Shown here: positions 51,097 through 60,375 of the stretch, in pieces | Numbering within the stretch: the stretch's first letter is position 1 | Layout: every line of letters starts with the position of its first letter | Origin: Streptomyces deccanensis | GTDB lineage: Bacteria; Actinomycetota; Actinomycetes; Streptomycetales; Streptomycetaceae | Direction: 5' to 3' | NCBI RefSeq assembly: GCF_022385335.1 | Contig: NZ_CP092431.1 | Coordinates: forward strand, 9,548,001 to 9,612,000 | DNA: 64,000 nt | Position numbers and translations under genes: made by a program | The notes under the pieces: generated by a model | Database searches by the model: none | Seen by the model: only the letters and a program-made list of their open reading frames with translations | Told to the model about the DNA's origin: nothing

Positions 51097-54000
51097 ATGC
51101 CCGGCATCACCCGCCGGTCCACCCTGCGCTCGGCCATAGCCGTGGCCCTCGCTCCCACCCTCGGCTCCCTCGTGCTGCCGGGGCTCGCGGCCACAGCGTC
51201 CGCCGCCGTCTCCTGGACCGCGAAGTGGATCTGGGCCCCGACCAGCTCCACCAACCAGTGGGTGGCCTTCCGCAGATCGTTCACCCTCGCCGCGACGCCG
51301 ACGAGGGCGGTCACCCGGATCGCGGCGGACTCGAAGTACTGGCTGCGGGTCAACGGCACCCTGGTGGTCTTCGAGGGCGGGCTCAAGCGCGGCCCCAACC
51401 GCACGGACACCTACTACGACGAGATCGACCTCGCCCCGTACCTGAAGAGCGGCGGCAACACGGTGGCGCTGCTGGTCTGGTACTTCGGCAAGCAGGGCTT
51501 CTCGCACAACAGCAGCGGCAAGGGCGGGCTGCTGTTCCAGTCGGAGATCGAGGTCGGCGCGAACACCACCCGGCTGGTCAGCGACACCAGTTGGAAGCAC
51601 CGGGTTCATCCTGGTTACTCGCACGACACCAGCGGTACGCAGGTCAACTTCCGGTTGCCCGAGTCCAATGTGCACTACGACGCCCGCGCCGCCGCCGTCA
51701 TGTCGGGCTGGCGCTCGCCCGGCTTCGACGACGGCGCATGGACCGCGCCGACCGACTTCGGCGCCGCGGGCGCCGCGCCCTGGAACGGTCTCGTCGAGCG
51801 CCCGATCCCACAGTTCCGCTACTCCGGTCTGAGGGCGTACGCCAACGCCTCGTCGCTGCCGACCTCGGGGCGCGGGTCCACCCCGATCTCGGCCACGCTG
51901 CCGTCGAACATCCAGGTGACCCCGTTCCTGAAGGTCGACGCACCGGCCGGGGCCGTGATCGGCATCCAGACCGACCACTACGACGACGGCGCGGGACTCA
52001 CCGGGATCGAGCCCGGGACGCAGTACAACATGCGCGCCACCTACGTCTGCGCCGGCGGTGTGCAGGAGTTCGAGTCGCTGGGGTGGATGAGCGGGACGGC
52101 GGTGCGGTACACGATCCCCGCCGACGTGACGATCCTGGAGCTGAAGTACCGGGAGTCGGGCTACGACACCGACTTCGCGGGGTCGTTCAGCAGCAGCGAC
52201 GCCTTCCTGGACACTTTGTGGACCAAGGCGGCCCGCACGATGTACGTCAACATGCGCGACAACTACATGGACTGTCCCACGCGTGAGCGCGCCCAGTGGT
52301 GGGGGGATGTGGTCAACCAGCTCAAGGAGGGCTTCTACACCTTCGACACCCGGTCCCACGCCCTCGGCAAGAAGGCCATCGCCCAGCTCGCCGCCTGGCA
52401 GAAGTCCGGCGGTCAGCTCTACTCGCCGGTCCCCACGACGATCTGGACCGCCGAACTGCCCGTCCAGATGCTGGCGTCGGTGTGGTCCTTCTGGACGTAC
52501 TACCTCTACACCGGCGACGAGAGCGCCGTCACCGTCGCCTACCCGGCGGTCAAGAAGTACCTCGACCTGTGGACCCTGGACGGCGACGGCCTGGTCAACC
52601 ACCGGGCGGGCGACTGGGACTGGGAGGACTGGGGCTCCAACATCGACGCCCGCGTCCTCGACAACTGCTGGTACTACCTGGCTCTGGACACCGCCGCCAA
52701 GCTCGCCGACCTCAGCGGCAACACCGGCGACGTGGCGGGCTGGAAGTCCCGGCGCGACAGCGTCAAGGCCAACTTCGACCGCGTCCTGTGGAACGCGTCG
52801 AGGAACGAGTACCGGTCACCCGGCTACACCGGTGACACCGACGACCGTGGCAACGGACTCGCCGTCGTCGCCGGTCTGGCCCCCGCCTCCCGGTACAAGG
52901 CCGTCACCGAGGTGCTGCGCACGCACCTCAACGCCAGCCCCTACATGGAGTTCTACGTCCTCGAAGCGCTCTACCTCATGGGCGCGGCCACGGTCGCCGA
53001 GGAGCGGATGCGCAACCGCTTCGCCGCCCAGGTCACCGACCCCGCCTGCCACACGCTGTGGGAGCTGTGGGACAAGGCGGCCGGCACCGACAACCACGCC
53101 TGGAACGGCGGCCCCCTGTACGCCCTGTCCGCCTACGCCGCCGGCGTCCGCCCCACCGCACCCGGCTGGAGCACGTACGAGGTCGTCCCGCAGACCGGCA
53201 CCCTCACGAAGATCGACACCGTCGTGCCCACGGGCAAGGGTGACATCCGCTTCGGGATCACCCGCGACGGCACCAGGGCGACGCTCACCCTCACGTCTCC
53301 GAGCGGCACGACCGCCCGGGTGGGTGTGCCCACGTACGGCGGCGCGCAGCCCGTCGTCAAGGCGGGCGACACCACGGTCTTCACCAACGGCTCCTCCACC
53401 GGGAGCGTCGGTGGCCTGGCCTACGACGGCAAGGACGCCTCGTACGTCTACTTCCTGCTCCAGCCGGGCGCGTGGACGTTCACGGTCACCGGAGCGGGCC
53501 GGCTCGACAACCTCGCGCTCGCCAGGCCCGTCACCAGCAACAACAGCCTGGAGAACGGTGAATGGGGCCGGAACCGGCTCACCGACGGCAAGCTCACCGG
53601 CGTCACCGGCGCCCGGGGCTACACCAGCAACGACTTCCCCTCCGCCGACGTCGGCGCCGACCCCGTCTGGGTCGAGGTCGACCTCGGCGCCGACACCGAC
53701 CTCGACGCCGTACGCCTCTTCCCCCGCACCGACACCCCGGCAGCCGGCGGCGGCACGGCCGGATTCCCGGTCGACTTCACCCTCCAGACCCGGCCCGACG
53801 GATCGAGCACCTACACCACCGTCCGCGCCGTCACCGGGCAGGCCAACCCCGACGGCCGCGTCCAGACGTACGGCTTCAGGACCACGACCGCCCGGTACGT
53901 GCGGCTGCGGGCCACGCGGCTCGGCACGCCCGCCACGGACGAGTCCGCCAAGTACCGCCTCCAGCTCGCCGAACTCACCGTGCCCACCGCAGCGACCACC

Positions 54001-54459
54001 GTCACCGGCAACTGCACGCTGGAGAACGGCGACTGGGGCAAGACCCGGATCCTGGACGGCACCCTCACCAGCGCGACCGGCGCCAAGGGCTTCACCAGCA
54101 TCGACTTCGCCTCCGCCGACGTCAGTGACACGCCCGTGTGGATCGAGGTCGACCTCGGCGCCGACCGGGCCATCGGCACCGTCACCCTCCACCCGCGCAC
54201 GGACACCGCCGGTGCGGGCGGCGGCACGGCGGGCTTCCCGGTCGACTTCACGATCCAGACCCGCCTCGACGGCGCCACCTCCTACACCACCGCCCGCACC
54301 GTCACCGGCGAACCGAACCCGAACGGAGCCGCCCGGACCTACACCCTCACCTCCGCCACCGGCCGATACCTCCGGCTGAAGGTCACCAGGCTCGGCAGGC
54401 CCGCCACCGACGAGTCCGCCAAGTACCGCCTGCAGCTCGCGGAGATCCGCGTCGCCTGA
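51097..54459 (+). CDS. Exported GH78 alpha-L-rhamnosidase with two discoidin-like domains
   Basis: 1120 residues. Tat-type signal peptide (ITRRSTLRSAIAVALAPTLG, cleavage after TASAA). An N-terminal beta domain (SWTAKWIWAPTSSTNQW) and further beta modules lead to the alpha/alpha barrel near residues 390-740 with DNYMDCPTRERAQWWGD, the GH78 signature holding catalytic acidic residues, and GDWDWEDWG. A C-terminal beta domain follows. The last about 300 residues are two tandem F5/8-type C-like modules, each with LENG-WG, GYTSNDF or GFTSIDF, and DESAKYRLQLAE. It cleaves terminal rhamnose from plant glycans outside the cell. The ATG at 51097 follows AGGAG; the upstream open frame includes the palindrome and is unlikely to be coding. 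Confidence 0.92.
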   Translation: MPGITRRSTLRSAIAVALAPTLGSLVLPGLAATASAAVSWTAKWIWAPTSSTNQWVAFRRSFTLAATPTRAVTRIAADSKYWLRVNGTLVVFEGGLKRGPNRTDTYYDEIDLAPYLKSGGNTVALLVWYFGKQGFSHNSSGKGGLLFQSEIEVGANTTRLVSDTSWKHRVHPGYSHDTSGTQVNFRLPESNVHYDARAAAVMSGWRSPGFDDGAWTAPTDFGAAGAAPWNGLVERPIPQFRYSGLRAYANASSLPTSGRGSTPISATLPSNIQVTPFLKVDAPAGAVIGIQTDHYDDGAGLTGIEPGTQYNMRATYVCAGGVQEFESLGWMSGTAVRYTIPADVTILELKYRESGYDTDFAGSFSSSDAFLDTLWTKAARTMYVNMRDNYMDCPTRERAQWWGDVVNQLKEGFYTFDTRSHALGKKAIAQLAAWQKSGGQLYSPVPTTIWTAELPVQMLASVWSFWTYYLYTGDESAVTVAYPAVKKYLDLWTLDGDGLVNHRAGDWDWEDWGSNIDARVLDNCWYYLALDTAAKLADLSGNTGDVAGWKSRRDSVKANFDRVLWNASRNEYRSPGYTGDTDDRGNGLAVVAGLAPASRYKAVTEVLRTHLNASPYMEFYVLEALYLMGAATVAEERMRNRFAAQVTDPACHTLWELWDKAAGTDNHAWNGGPLYALSAYAAGVRPTAPGWSTYEVVPQTGTLTKIDTVVPTGKGDIRFGITRDGTRATLTLTSPSGTTARVGVPTYGGAQPVVKAGDTTVFTNGSSTGSVGGLAYDGKDASYVYFLLQPGAWTFTVTGAGRLDNLALARPVTSNNSLENGEWGRNRLTDGKLTGVTGARGYTSNDFPSADVGADPVWVEVDLGADTDLDAVRLFPRTDTPAAGGGTAGFPVDFTLQTRPDGSSTYTTVRAVTGQANPDGRVQTYGFRTTTARYVRLRATRLGTPATDESAKYRLQLAELTVPTAATTVTGNCTLENGDWGKTRILDGTLTSATGAKGFTSIDFASADVSDTPVWIEVDLGADRAIGTVTLHPRTDTAGAGGGTAGFPVDFTIQTRLDGATSYTTARTVTGEPNPNGAARTYTLTSATGRYLRLKVTRLGRPATDESAKYRLQLAEIRVA

Positions 54460-54486
54460 CGGATCCGCCCCCTGCCCCGAAGGACT

Positions 54487-54555
54487 CGAAGGGCTCCCCA
54501 CGAGAACGTCGCGTACATCGCGAACGTTGCGTACGTCTCGTGCGGGAGCCCTTCG
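54487..54555. terminator. Long hairpin terminator after GH78 gene
   Basis: Outer 12-bp arms CGAAGGGCTCCC and GGGAGCCCTTCG, then a one-base bulge and a further 7-bp CACGAGA/TCTCGTG stem, with the loop itself partly self-complementary. It lies 28 bases after the GH78 stop and separates it from the sigma factor operon. Confidence 0.75.
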
Positions 54556-54633
54556 CCGTGGTCGACTCCCGTTCCGGAGAACCTTGTTCGTCGCGGTGTG
54601 AACCGTTCGGGGCGTCCCGTCCGATGAGGGGGT

Positions 54634-55185
54634 GTGAGCGAATTGAAACGGGGGAGTCCGGGCGACGCCGAGCTGATGCGGGCGGTCGCGGACGGGGACC
54701 GCCGCGCCTTCGAGGAGTTGTACCGCCGGTACGCCCCCTGGCTCGTGCTACGGCTGCGCGGGCGGTGCGCCGATCCGGTGCTGGTCGACGACGTCGTCCA
54801 GGAGACGTTCCTCGACGTGTGGCGGGGAGCCGCCCGCTACCACCGGGAAGGCGACGTGGCCGGCTGGCTGTGGCGCATCGGATCGCGGCGCCTGGTGGAC
54901 GCGCTGCGGGGCGACGGGGCCCGGGGCCGACTGCGTCAGGTGCTCGCCCGGCTGCGGCAGCGCGACGAGGCGTCGGCCGAGGAACACGTGCTGTCCCGGG
55001 TGCAGCACGGCGACCTGGCCGGCTCGCTGGCCGGGCTCTCGCCGGAACTGCGGGCTGTCCTCCAGGCCACGGTGATCGACGGCCTGACGACACGTGAGGC
55101 GGCGGTCCTGCTCGGCATTCCCCCGGGCACGGTCAAGACCCGGGCCATGCGCGCCCGGAAGCAACTGCGGGAGGGCCTGACATGA
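54634..55185 (+). CDS. ECF RNA polymerase sigma factor
   Basis: 183 residues. Region 2 (about 22-88) has FEELYRRYAPWLVLRLRGR, DDVVQETFLDVWRGA and VAGWLWRIGSRRLVDALR. Region 4 (about 125-180) has LSPELRAVLQATVIDGLTTREAAVLLGIPPGTVKTRAMRARKQL in pieces. The GTG at 54634 follows GAGGGG closely. Its stop overlaps the anti-sigma start (ATGA), which is the classical arrangement. It directs polymerase to a stress or envelope regulon, probably including its own operon. Confidence 0.93.
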   Translation: MSELKRGSPGDAELMRAVADGDRRAFEELYRRYAPWLVLRLRGRCADPVLVDDVVQETFLDVWRGAARYHREGDVAGWLWRIGSRRLVDALRGDGARGRLRQVLARLRQRDEASAEEHVLSRVQHGDLAGSLAGLSPELRAVLQATVIDGLTTREAAVLLGIPPGTVKTRAMRARKQLREGLT

Positions 55186-56003
55186 GCTGGCACGCCGACG
55201 ACGGGGACCTGCGCGAGTACGCCCACGGAGCCCTGGCGGCCCCCCGACTGTGGTCCGTCGAGACCCATCTCGCCGCCTGCGCCGACTGCCGGGCCGCGCT
55301 CGCGGCCCATGTCCCGACCGCCGAGACCGACGCGGGCTGGGCCCGGCTGGACGCCGCCCTGGACGCACCGAGGCCCGGACCCGTCGAGTCGCTCCTGATC
55401 CGGCTGGGGGTGGCCGACCACACCGCGCGGCTGCTCGCCGCGACCCCGGTGCTGCGCCGCTCCTGGCTCGGCGCCGTGGTGCTCACACTGCTGCTCGCGG
55501 TCGGTGTGGGCGTGGCCGCGTCACCGCTGATGCTCCTGACCACCGCCCCGCTGCTGCCGCTGGCGGGGGTGGCGGTCTCCTTCGGGCCGCGGCTCGACCC
55601 GACGTACGAGATGGCCGTGGTCGCGCCGACGCACACCTTCCGGCTGCTGATGGTGCGGACGGTCGCGGTGCTGGCGACGACGACGGCGCTGAGCGCGCTG
55701 GCGAGTCTGGCCCTGCCGTCGTTCGGCCTGGCGGCGCTCGGCTGGCTGCTGCCGGCGCTCGCGCTGACGTCGACGGGCGTGGCGTTGACGGCCCGGCTGG
55801 GGCCCGTCCTCGCTCCCGTCCTCGTCGGCACCGGCTGGACCGCCCTGGTGGTGCTGAGCCGCCTGCTGGAGTCCGGGACGCCGCTGCCCTTCACCGCGAA
55901 GGGTCAGGGCGCGGCGGCGGCCGTCGCGGTGCTGGCGTCGGTGCTGCTGGTGGCGGCCCGGGACCGCTTCGACAGCGGCCGCGCCCTCGGCCGGTCCCTC
56001 TGA
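55182..56003 (+). CDS. Zinc-finger anti-sigma factor, polytopic membrane protein
   Basis: 273 residues. The N-terminal ZAS motif H29-x3-C33-x2-C36 (ETHLAACADC) binds the sigma factor. Six hydrophobic segments (about 94-115, 115-130, 155-175, 178-200, 205-225, 245-262) make the rest a membrane domain; most anti-sigmas have only one helix. It should hold the sigma factor at the membrane until a signal is sensed, perhaps by the following transporter. A 38-bp gap leads to the ABC gene. Confidence 0.88.
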   Translation: MSWHADDGDLREYAHGALAAPRLWSVETHLAACADCRAALAAHVPTAETDAGWARLDAALDAPRPGPVESLLIRLGVADHTARLLAATPVLRRSWLGAVVLTLLLAVGVGVAASPLMLLTTAPLLPLAGVAVSFGPRLDPTYEMAVVAPTHTFRLLMVRTVAVLATTTALSALASLALPSFGLAALGWLLPALALTSTGVALTARLGPVLAPVLVGTGWTALVVLSRLLESGTPLPFTAKGQGAAAAVAVLASVLLVAARDRFDSGRALGRSL

Positions 56004-56041
56004 CCTTCTCGATCCCCCAGATTCACAGCCAGGAGGCTGTC

Positions 56042-56908
56042 ATGACACCACCCACGGTCTCGGCCGCCGGGCTGACCCTGAGCCATCGCGGTACGAGAGC
56101 GGTGGACGACGTCACGCTGCGACTCACCGAGGGCGTGACGGGACTGCTCGGACCGAACGGCGCGGGCAAGACGACGCTGCTGCGGATCCTGGCGACGGCG
56201 ACACCCCCGGACCACGGCGCCTTCACCGTCCTCGGGCACGATCCGAGCACCGTCCGCGGCCGGCAGGACACGCGGAGGAACCTGGGCTATCTCCCGCAGA
56301 ACCCGGGCTTCCACCCCGACTTCACCGCCTTCGAGTTCATCGACTACTTGGCGATCCTCAAGGAACTGACCGACCGGCGCGCCCGGCACGCCGAGGCCCG
56401 TCGGGTCCTCGACGCGGTCGGTCTCGCGGACGAGCGCGGCAAGCGGATACGGCGGCTCTCCGGCGGCATGCGACAGCGCGTCGCCCTCGCGGCGGCCCTG
56501 GTCGGCGACCCCGGCTTCCTGGTCCTGGACGAACCCACGGTCGGGCTGGACCCCGAACAGCGCATGCGGTTCCGGGAGTTGATCGCCGAAGCCGGCGAGG
56601 GCCGGACGGTACTGCTGTCGACGCACCAGACCGAGGACGTGGCGATGCTCTGCCACCGGGTGGTGGTGATGGACAAGGGACGCGTCCGGTTCGACGGCAC
56701 GGCCGCCGGCCTGACGGCGGTGGCGGACGGCCGGGTGTGGCACAGCGGGGAACGGCAGCCCGGCGCCCGAGCCGGATGGCGCACCGGGACGGGCGAGTTC
56801 CGCAACGTCGGCGACCCGCCCGCGGGCGCCCGGCTGGTCGAACCGACGCTGGAGGACGGCTATCTGCTCGCTCTCGGCGGCGACCCGGTGGCGGAGGTGG
56901 CGGCATGA
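56042..56908 (+). CDS. ABC transporter ATP-binding protein
   Basis: 288 residues. Walker A GPNGAGKTT (37-45), Q-loop LGYLPQNPGFHPDF, signature RLSGGMRQRVALAAAL, Walker B FLVLDEPTVGLD, and the switch His in LLSTHQTEDV. It belongs to the exporter-type (CcmA/drug or lipid efflux) group. AGGAGG precedes the ATG. It overlaps the next permease by four bases. Confidence 0.93.
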   Translation: MTPPTVSAAGLTLSHRGTRAVDDVTLRLTEGVTGLLGPNGAGKTTLLRILATATPPDHGAFTVLGHDPSTVRGRQDTRRNLGYLPQNPGFHPDFTAFEFIDYLAILKELTDRRARHAEARRVLDAVGLADERGKRIRRLSGGMRQRVALAAALVGDPGFLVLDEPTVGLDPEQRMRFRELIAEAGEGRTVLLSTHQTEDVAMLCHRVVVMDKGRVRFDGTAAGLTAVADGRVWHSGERQPGARAGWRTGTGEFRNVGDPPAGARLVEPTLEDGYLLALGGDPVAEVAA

Positions 56909-58455
56909 CGGCCGCGACCGGGAGCCGTACGGCCGAGCCGCAGCCGAAGCCGCGACCGGAGCCGCATCCGGTACGGGTTCGGAGCGAGCGGAGGGCCATG
57001 CTCGCGCTCGCCCGGGCGGAAGCGCGGCGTCTGCTGCTTCACCCCCTCGTGCTGATCGCCCTGGTGGTGTACCTGGCACTCGTGCTGTGGCCCGGCGGTG
57101 AGCCGGAGGACGACTATCCGGTCCTCCAGGACATCGACCGCGAGACCCAGGTGGGACAACTGCTGCTGGGCCTGGCGGTGATGGTCGCCGTGAACCTGGC
57201 GGTGCTCCGTTCCCACCGGCGGGGCACGGACGCGTCCTTCACCGTGCTGGTCCTGCCGCCGTGGCGGCGCACGGTCGCGCATGTGCTCTCCGCGCTGCCG
57301 ACGGTCCTGGTGGGGGCGCTGATCGTGGCCGGACAGTTCACCGCCGAGGCGCTGAAGCCCGGGGCGGTCGGCCGCGGTTCGGTGGCGGAACTGCTGACCG
57401 GTCCGCTGCTGATCCTCCTGCCCGCCACCCTCGGAGTGTTGCTCGCCCGGGTCGCGCGGTCGGCGTTCGTCGCACCGCTGGCCGTGATCGCCTTCGTGGC
57501 GGTGTCCATGGTCTTCGTCGCCGACTCGCGCAGTCCGGCCTGGCTGCGGGGCATGACCCCCGTGCTGTTCGACGAGGGGGCCAGGCCGCTGCCGTCCGAC
57601 CTGCTGGGCAGGCCCGCGGCGGCGCACGCGCTGTACCTGCTGGCGCTCGCGGTGCTGGTGGCGGCCGGCGCGGTGCTGCTGAGCGGCGGCCGGACGCGCG
57701 CGGTACGGGCGACCGCCCTGGGCGCGCTCGGCGTCGTCGTGGCGGCCGTCGTCCTCCAGAGCACGGCGCCCTCGGACGCGGTGCGCCAGGCCCGGGAGGT
57801 GGCGACACGCGACCCGGCGAAACTGCAGGACTGCGAGCGGCGGGGGACCACGACGTACTGCGCCTTCCCCGAGTTCACTCCCTGGACCGACGAGTGGGCC
57901 AGGGTCACGGACCGGGTGCGGACGCTGGCCGGTGAACCGGACGCGTCCCGGGCGCTGACCGTACGGCAGAAGGTCGCGGCCCTCGACGGTCCGTCGGGCA
58001 CCGCGGAGCCGCCGCCCGCCGCGCCCGGTGAGCTGACCGCGACCACGGCGTGGGGCGGTGAACGGGAACTGGAGTTCGCGGCGAGTGTCGCCCGGGGCCT
58101 CGTCGTCGGGCACGAGCGCTACGAGGGGGTCTACTGCGATGCGCGGGGCGTGCTGATGGTGTGGCTCGCGGTCCGCGCCACCCGGGACGGCGAGGCCATG
58201 TTCGACAAGTCCGGCGACGCCTACAACAGCCCCGGCGTGATCCAGGCCCCGGCCACCGCCGTGGCCCTGCGGAGCCGTGAACTCGCCGTCGTCCAGGCGC
58301 TGTTGGCTCGGCCCGGGGGAGAGGTGGAGCGCAAGGTGAAGGCGTCCTGGGCGGAGCTGTCCGCCGCCGGTACGACCACCGACCGCGCGGCGGCCCTGCT
58401 GGGTGTCACCGCTCCGGCCGAGACCGCCGACGACCGGGAGTACCAGTGCGCGTGA
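56905..58455 (+). CDS. ABC transporter permease with extracytoplasmic domain
   Basis: 516 residues. Basic N-terminus, a first helix near residues 45-60, and five more helices between about 85 and 285 make an ABC-2-like membrane unit. The C-terminal 230 residues (with CERRGTTTYCAFPEF, a Cys pair) are soluble and contain LVVGHERYEGVYCDARGVLMVWLA. That region would face the outside if the usual topology holds, and may be the sensor or substrate-binding part. I do not recognise the soluble domain. Confidence 0.75.
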   Translation: MTAATGSRTAEPQPKPRPEPHPVRVRSERRAMLALARAEARRLLLHPLVLIALVVYLALVLWPGGEPEDDYPVLQDIDRETQVGQLLLGLAVMVAVNLAVLRSHRRGTDASFTVLVLPPWRRTVAHVLSALPTVLVGALIVAGQFTAEALKPGAVGRGSVAELLTGPLLILLPATLGVLLARVARSAFVAPLAVIAFVAVSMVFVADSRSPAWLRGMTPVLFDEGARPLPSDLLGRPAAAHALYLLALAVLVAAGAVLLSGGRTRAVRATALGALGVVVAAVVLQSTAPSDAVRQAREVATRDPAKLQDCERRGTTTYCAFPEFTPWTDEWARVTDRVRTLAGEPDASRALTVRQKVAALDGPSGTAEPPPAAPGELTATTAWGGERELEFAASVARGLVVGHERYEGVYCDARGVLMVWLAVRATRDGEAMFDKSGDAYNSPGVIQAPATAVALRSRELAVVQALLARPGGEVERKVKASWAELSAAGTTTDRAAALLGVTAPAETADDREYQCA

Positions 58456-59210
58456 CGGGAGTGTCGGTACGTGTGCCGGGACCGTCGGGTCGCCGGGGAC
58501 GGCGGCCTCCGTTGGGCGCGGTGGGCGCGGCGCTGGTGCGGCCCACGGCGCGGTCGCTGCCGTGGACGACGATGGCCGCCGGTTGGGCCCTCGGGCTGGC
58601 CCTCGCCGCCGTACCGGCGCTGTTCTTCGGGGACCTCCCGGCGGAGGTGCTGGTCACCGTGGTGCGGGCGGCGGCGCTGTGCGGGGCGGTGGGGACGGCC
58701 TTCGTCCTGGACGACCCGGCCCGGCACACCACCGGTGTCCCGCCCGTGCCGCGTCCGCTGCGCCAGGCGCTGCGTGCGGCCGTCGTGGCGCCGGCGGTCG
58801 TGGTGTGGTGGGTGGCGGTGCTGGCCGTCGTACGGGCCGGTGCCGACCCCGCGCGGCGGGCCGCGCTGCCCTCGGGCGCGATGACCGTCGAGGCCGGCGC
58901 ACTCTGCGCGCTGGCGCTCGCCCTGGCCGCCGTGACGGTGCGGTTCAGCCAGGTGCGCGTACCGGGGCCCGCCGTGGCCGGCGCCGTACTGGCGCTCCCG
59001 ATCACGGCCGGGGTTCTGCTCCCGCCCCGCTTCGCGCTCTTCGTGGCCCCGGTCGACCCCCACTGGGACGACGCCCATGTGCGGTGGGCCGCCGTGTTCG
59101 TCACGGCGCTCGTCGCCTGGCTGCTGTGCGCGCCGGAGCCGCGCCGCCGACGGCGGGGTCCGCGTCGGCGCGGGCCGGGCCCGGGCGGCGGTGCTCAGGC
59201 CACGGCGTAG
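58452..59210 (+). CDS. Membrane protein of the sigma/ABC operon
   Basis: 252 residues. About six hydrophobic helices, basic ends (RRRRRGPRRRG near the C-terminus). The start GTG 58452 overlaps the permease stop (GTGA). It probably forms the second membrane component of the exporter. Its last 16 bases overlap the 3' end of the convergent TetR gene. Confidence 0.7.
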   Translation: MTGVSVRVPGPSGRRGRRPPLGAVGAALVRPTARSLPWTTMAAGWALGLALAAVPALFFGDLPAEVLVTVVRAAALCGAVGTAFVLDDPARHTTGVPPVPRPLRQALRAAVVAPAVVVWWVAVLAVVRAGADPARRAALPSGAMTVEAGALCALALALAAVTVRFSQVRVPGPAVAGAVLALPITAGVLLPPRFALFVAPVDPHWDDAHVRWAAVFVTALVAWLLCAPEPRRRRRGPRRRGPGPGGGAQATA

Positions 59211-59830
59211 TGCCCGAGGGCCGGTTCCAGGAGTGCGAAGGCATCGGCGGCTTCGTCCGCGACGACCGCGGCGATCTCGTCGTTCGTGCGGCCGGCGAGC
59301 GTCAGCTCCTGGATGCGGCGGAACAGGACGCGGTGAACCGCCGCGAGGAGGGCCGCGGCGGTGTGCGCGGTGATGTCCTCGGGGGCGGAGCCGGTGGCCT
59401 CGGCGAGGGCGGCGGCGAGCGCCTCCTCACGTCGGTCGTGCAGGGAGCGCAGGCAGACCGAGAGGGTCGGGCTGTCGTGGATCATCCGGGAGAAGTCCGG
59501 GCCGGCGAAGCCGATGACCGGGTCCTGGGCGGCGACGCCGGCCGCGAAGGTACGGCGCAGCGCCCCGAGGGCGGACTCGCCGGCGGGGCGGGCGGCCACG
59601 GCCTCGGCCAGGCCCGCGACGAAGGCGTCCTGATGGTCGAGGGCCATGTCCTCCTTGCGCGGGAAGTAGTTGGTCACGGTCTTCTTGGCGACGCGGGCGG
59701 CGGTGGCGATCTCCGCGATGGTCGTCTCCTCGAAGCCCTGTGCCATGAAGAGCCGAGTGGCGTGGTCGGAGATCAGCTGCCGGGTCTCGCGCTTCTTGGA
59801 CTCGCGCAGTCCTGTGCTCTCGATGCTCAT
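59195..59830 (-). CDS. TetR-family regulator of the VOC/DHFR-like genes
   Basis: 211 residues. HTH at about 14-60: ETRQLISDHATRLFMAQGFEETTIAEIA in pieces, RVAKKTVTNYFPRKEDM. Ligand domain with an AADAFALLEPALG end. ATG at 59830, about ten bases after a TAAGAT -10 candidate. It is divergent from the VOC gene and the region between holds two TTAC-N7-GTAA palindromes, so it should repress both directions. Confidence 0.92.
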   Translation of the reverse strand: MSIESTGLRESKKRETRQLISDHATRLFMAQGFEETTIAEIATAARVAKKTVTNYFPRKEDMALDHQDAFVAGLAEAVAARPAGESALGALRRTFAAGVAAQDPVIGFAGPDFSRMIHDSPTLSVCLRSLHDRREEALAAALAEATGSAPEDITAHTAAALLAAVHRVLFRRIQELTLAGRTNDEIAAVVADEAADAFALLEPALGHYAVA

Positions 59831-59839
59831 GGAGAAATC

Positions 59840-59905
59840 TTACCCCGGTAGTAAAAATATGTTGACGCCATTCATGCGTCTCATGTAATTTTACGTTCGA
59901 CGTAA
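59840..59905. promoter_or_regulatory. Paired TetR operators and promoters
   Basis: Two copies of TTAC-N7-GTAA: 59840-59854 and 59891-59905; the second is a 6-bp-arm palindrome (TTACGT/ACGTAA). A rightward promoter TTGACG (59862-59867), 18 bases, TAATTT (59886-59891) runs directly into the second copy. The first copy covers the leftward TAAGAT -10 of the TetR gene. Confidence 0.75.
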
Positions 59906-59938
59906 GATTCTCGGCATCGCCCACTCGAAAGGAACCGC

Positions 59939-60328
59939 GTGCACATCACCGCCTCCACCGTCTCCCTCACCGTCGACGACGTGGCCGCGTCCCGCTCCTT
60001 CTTCACGACCCACCTCGGCTACGAGGAGCGCATGGCGGCTGACGGCTTCTCCTCGCTGGGCCGTCCCGACGCCGCGGCCGACATCGTCCTCCTGCGCCGC
60101 GGCACGGAGGTCCTGCCGACCGAGCAGCGCGATCGGCACGCCGGCGGGCTCATCCTCGCGTTCACCCTCGACTCGGGCATCGCCCGCGAAGAGGACAGGC
60201 TCCGGGCCGCGGGCGTCGACATCACCCTGCCGCTGCGTGAGGAGCCGTGGGGCGAACGCCTCTTCCAGATCACCGACCCCAACGGTGTGATCGTCCAGTT
60301 CGTGGAATGGGCCGCCCCCACGACGTGA
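59939..60328 (+). CDS. VOC-superfamily (glyoxalase-like) protein
   Basis: 129 residues: STVSLTVDDVAASRSFFTTHLGYEE at the start and WGERLFQITDPNGVIVQFVEW at the end, both VOC hallmarks. Members are dioxygenases, isomerases, or resistance proteins that bind antibiotics; the metal ligands here are not all obvious. GTG start with AAAGGA seven bases upstream. First gene after the paired operators. Confidence 0.87.
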   Translation: MHITASTVSLTVDDVAASRSFFTTHLGYEERMAADGFSSLGRPDAAADIVLLRRGTEVLPTEQRDRHAGGLILAFTLDSGIAREEDRLRAAGVDITLPLREEPWGERLFQITDPNGVIVQFVEWAAPTT

Positions 60329-60375
60329 CCCCGGCCCCCGTCTCCCCTCACGACGACCACTCCACGAAGGGCCCC

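Noticed and set aside
52816..54501. 561-codon minus-strand frame opposite the rhamnosidase discoidin-like domains
   Set aside because: Antisense shadow; the repeated appearance comes from the duplicated domains on the coding strand.
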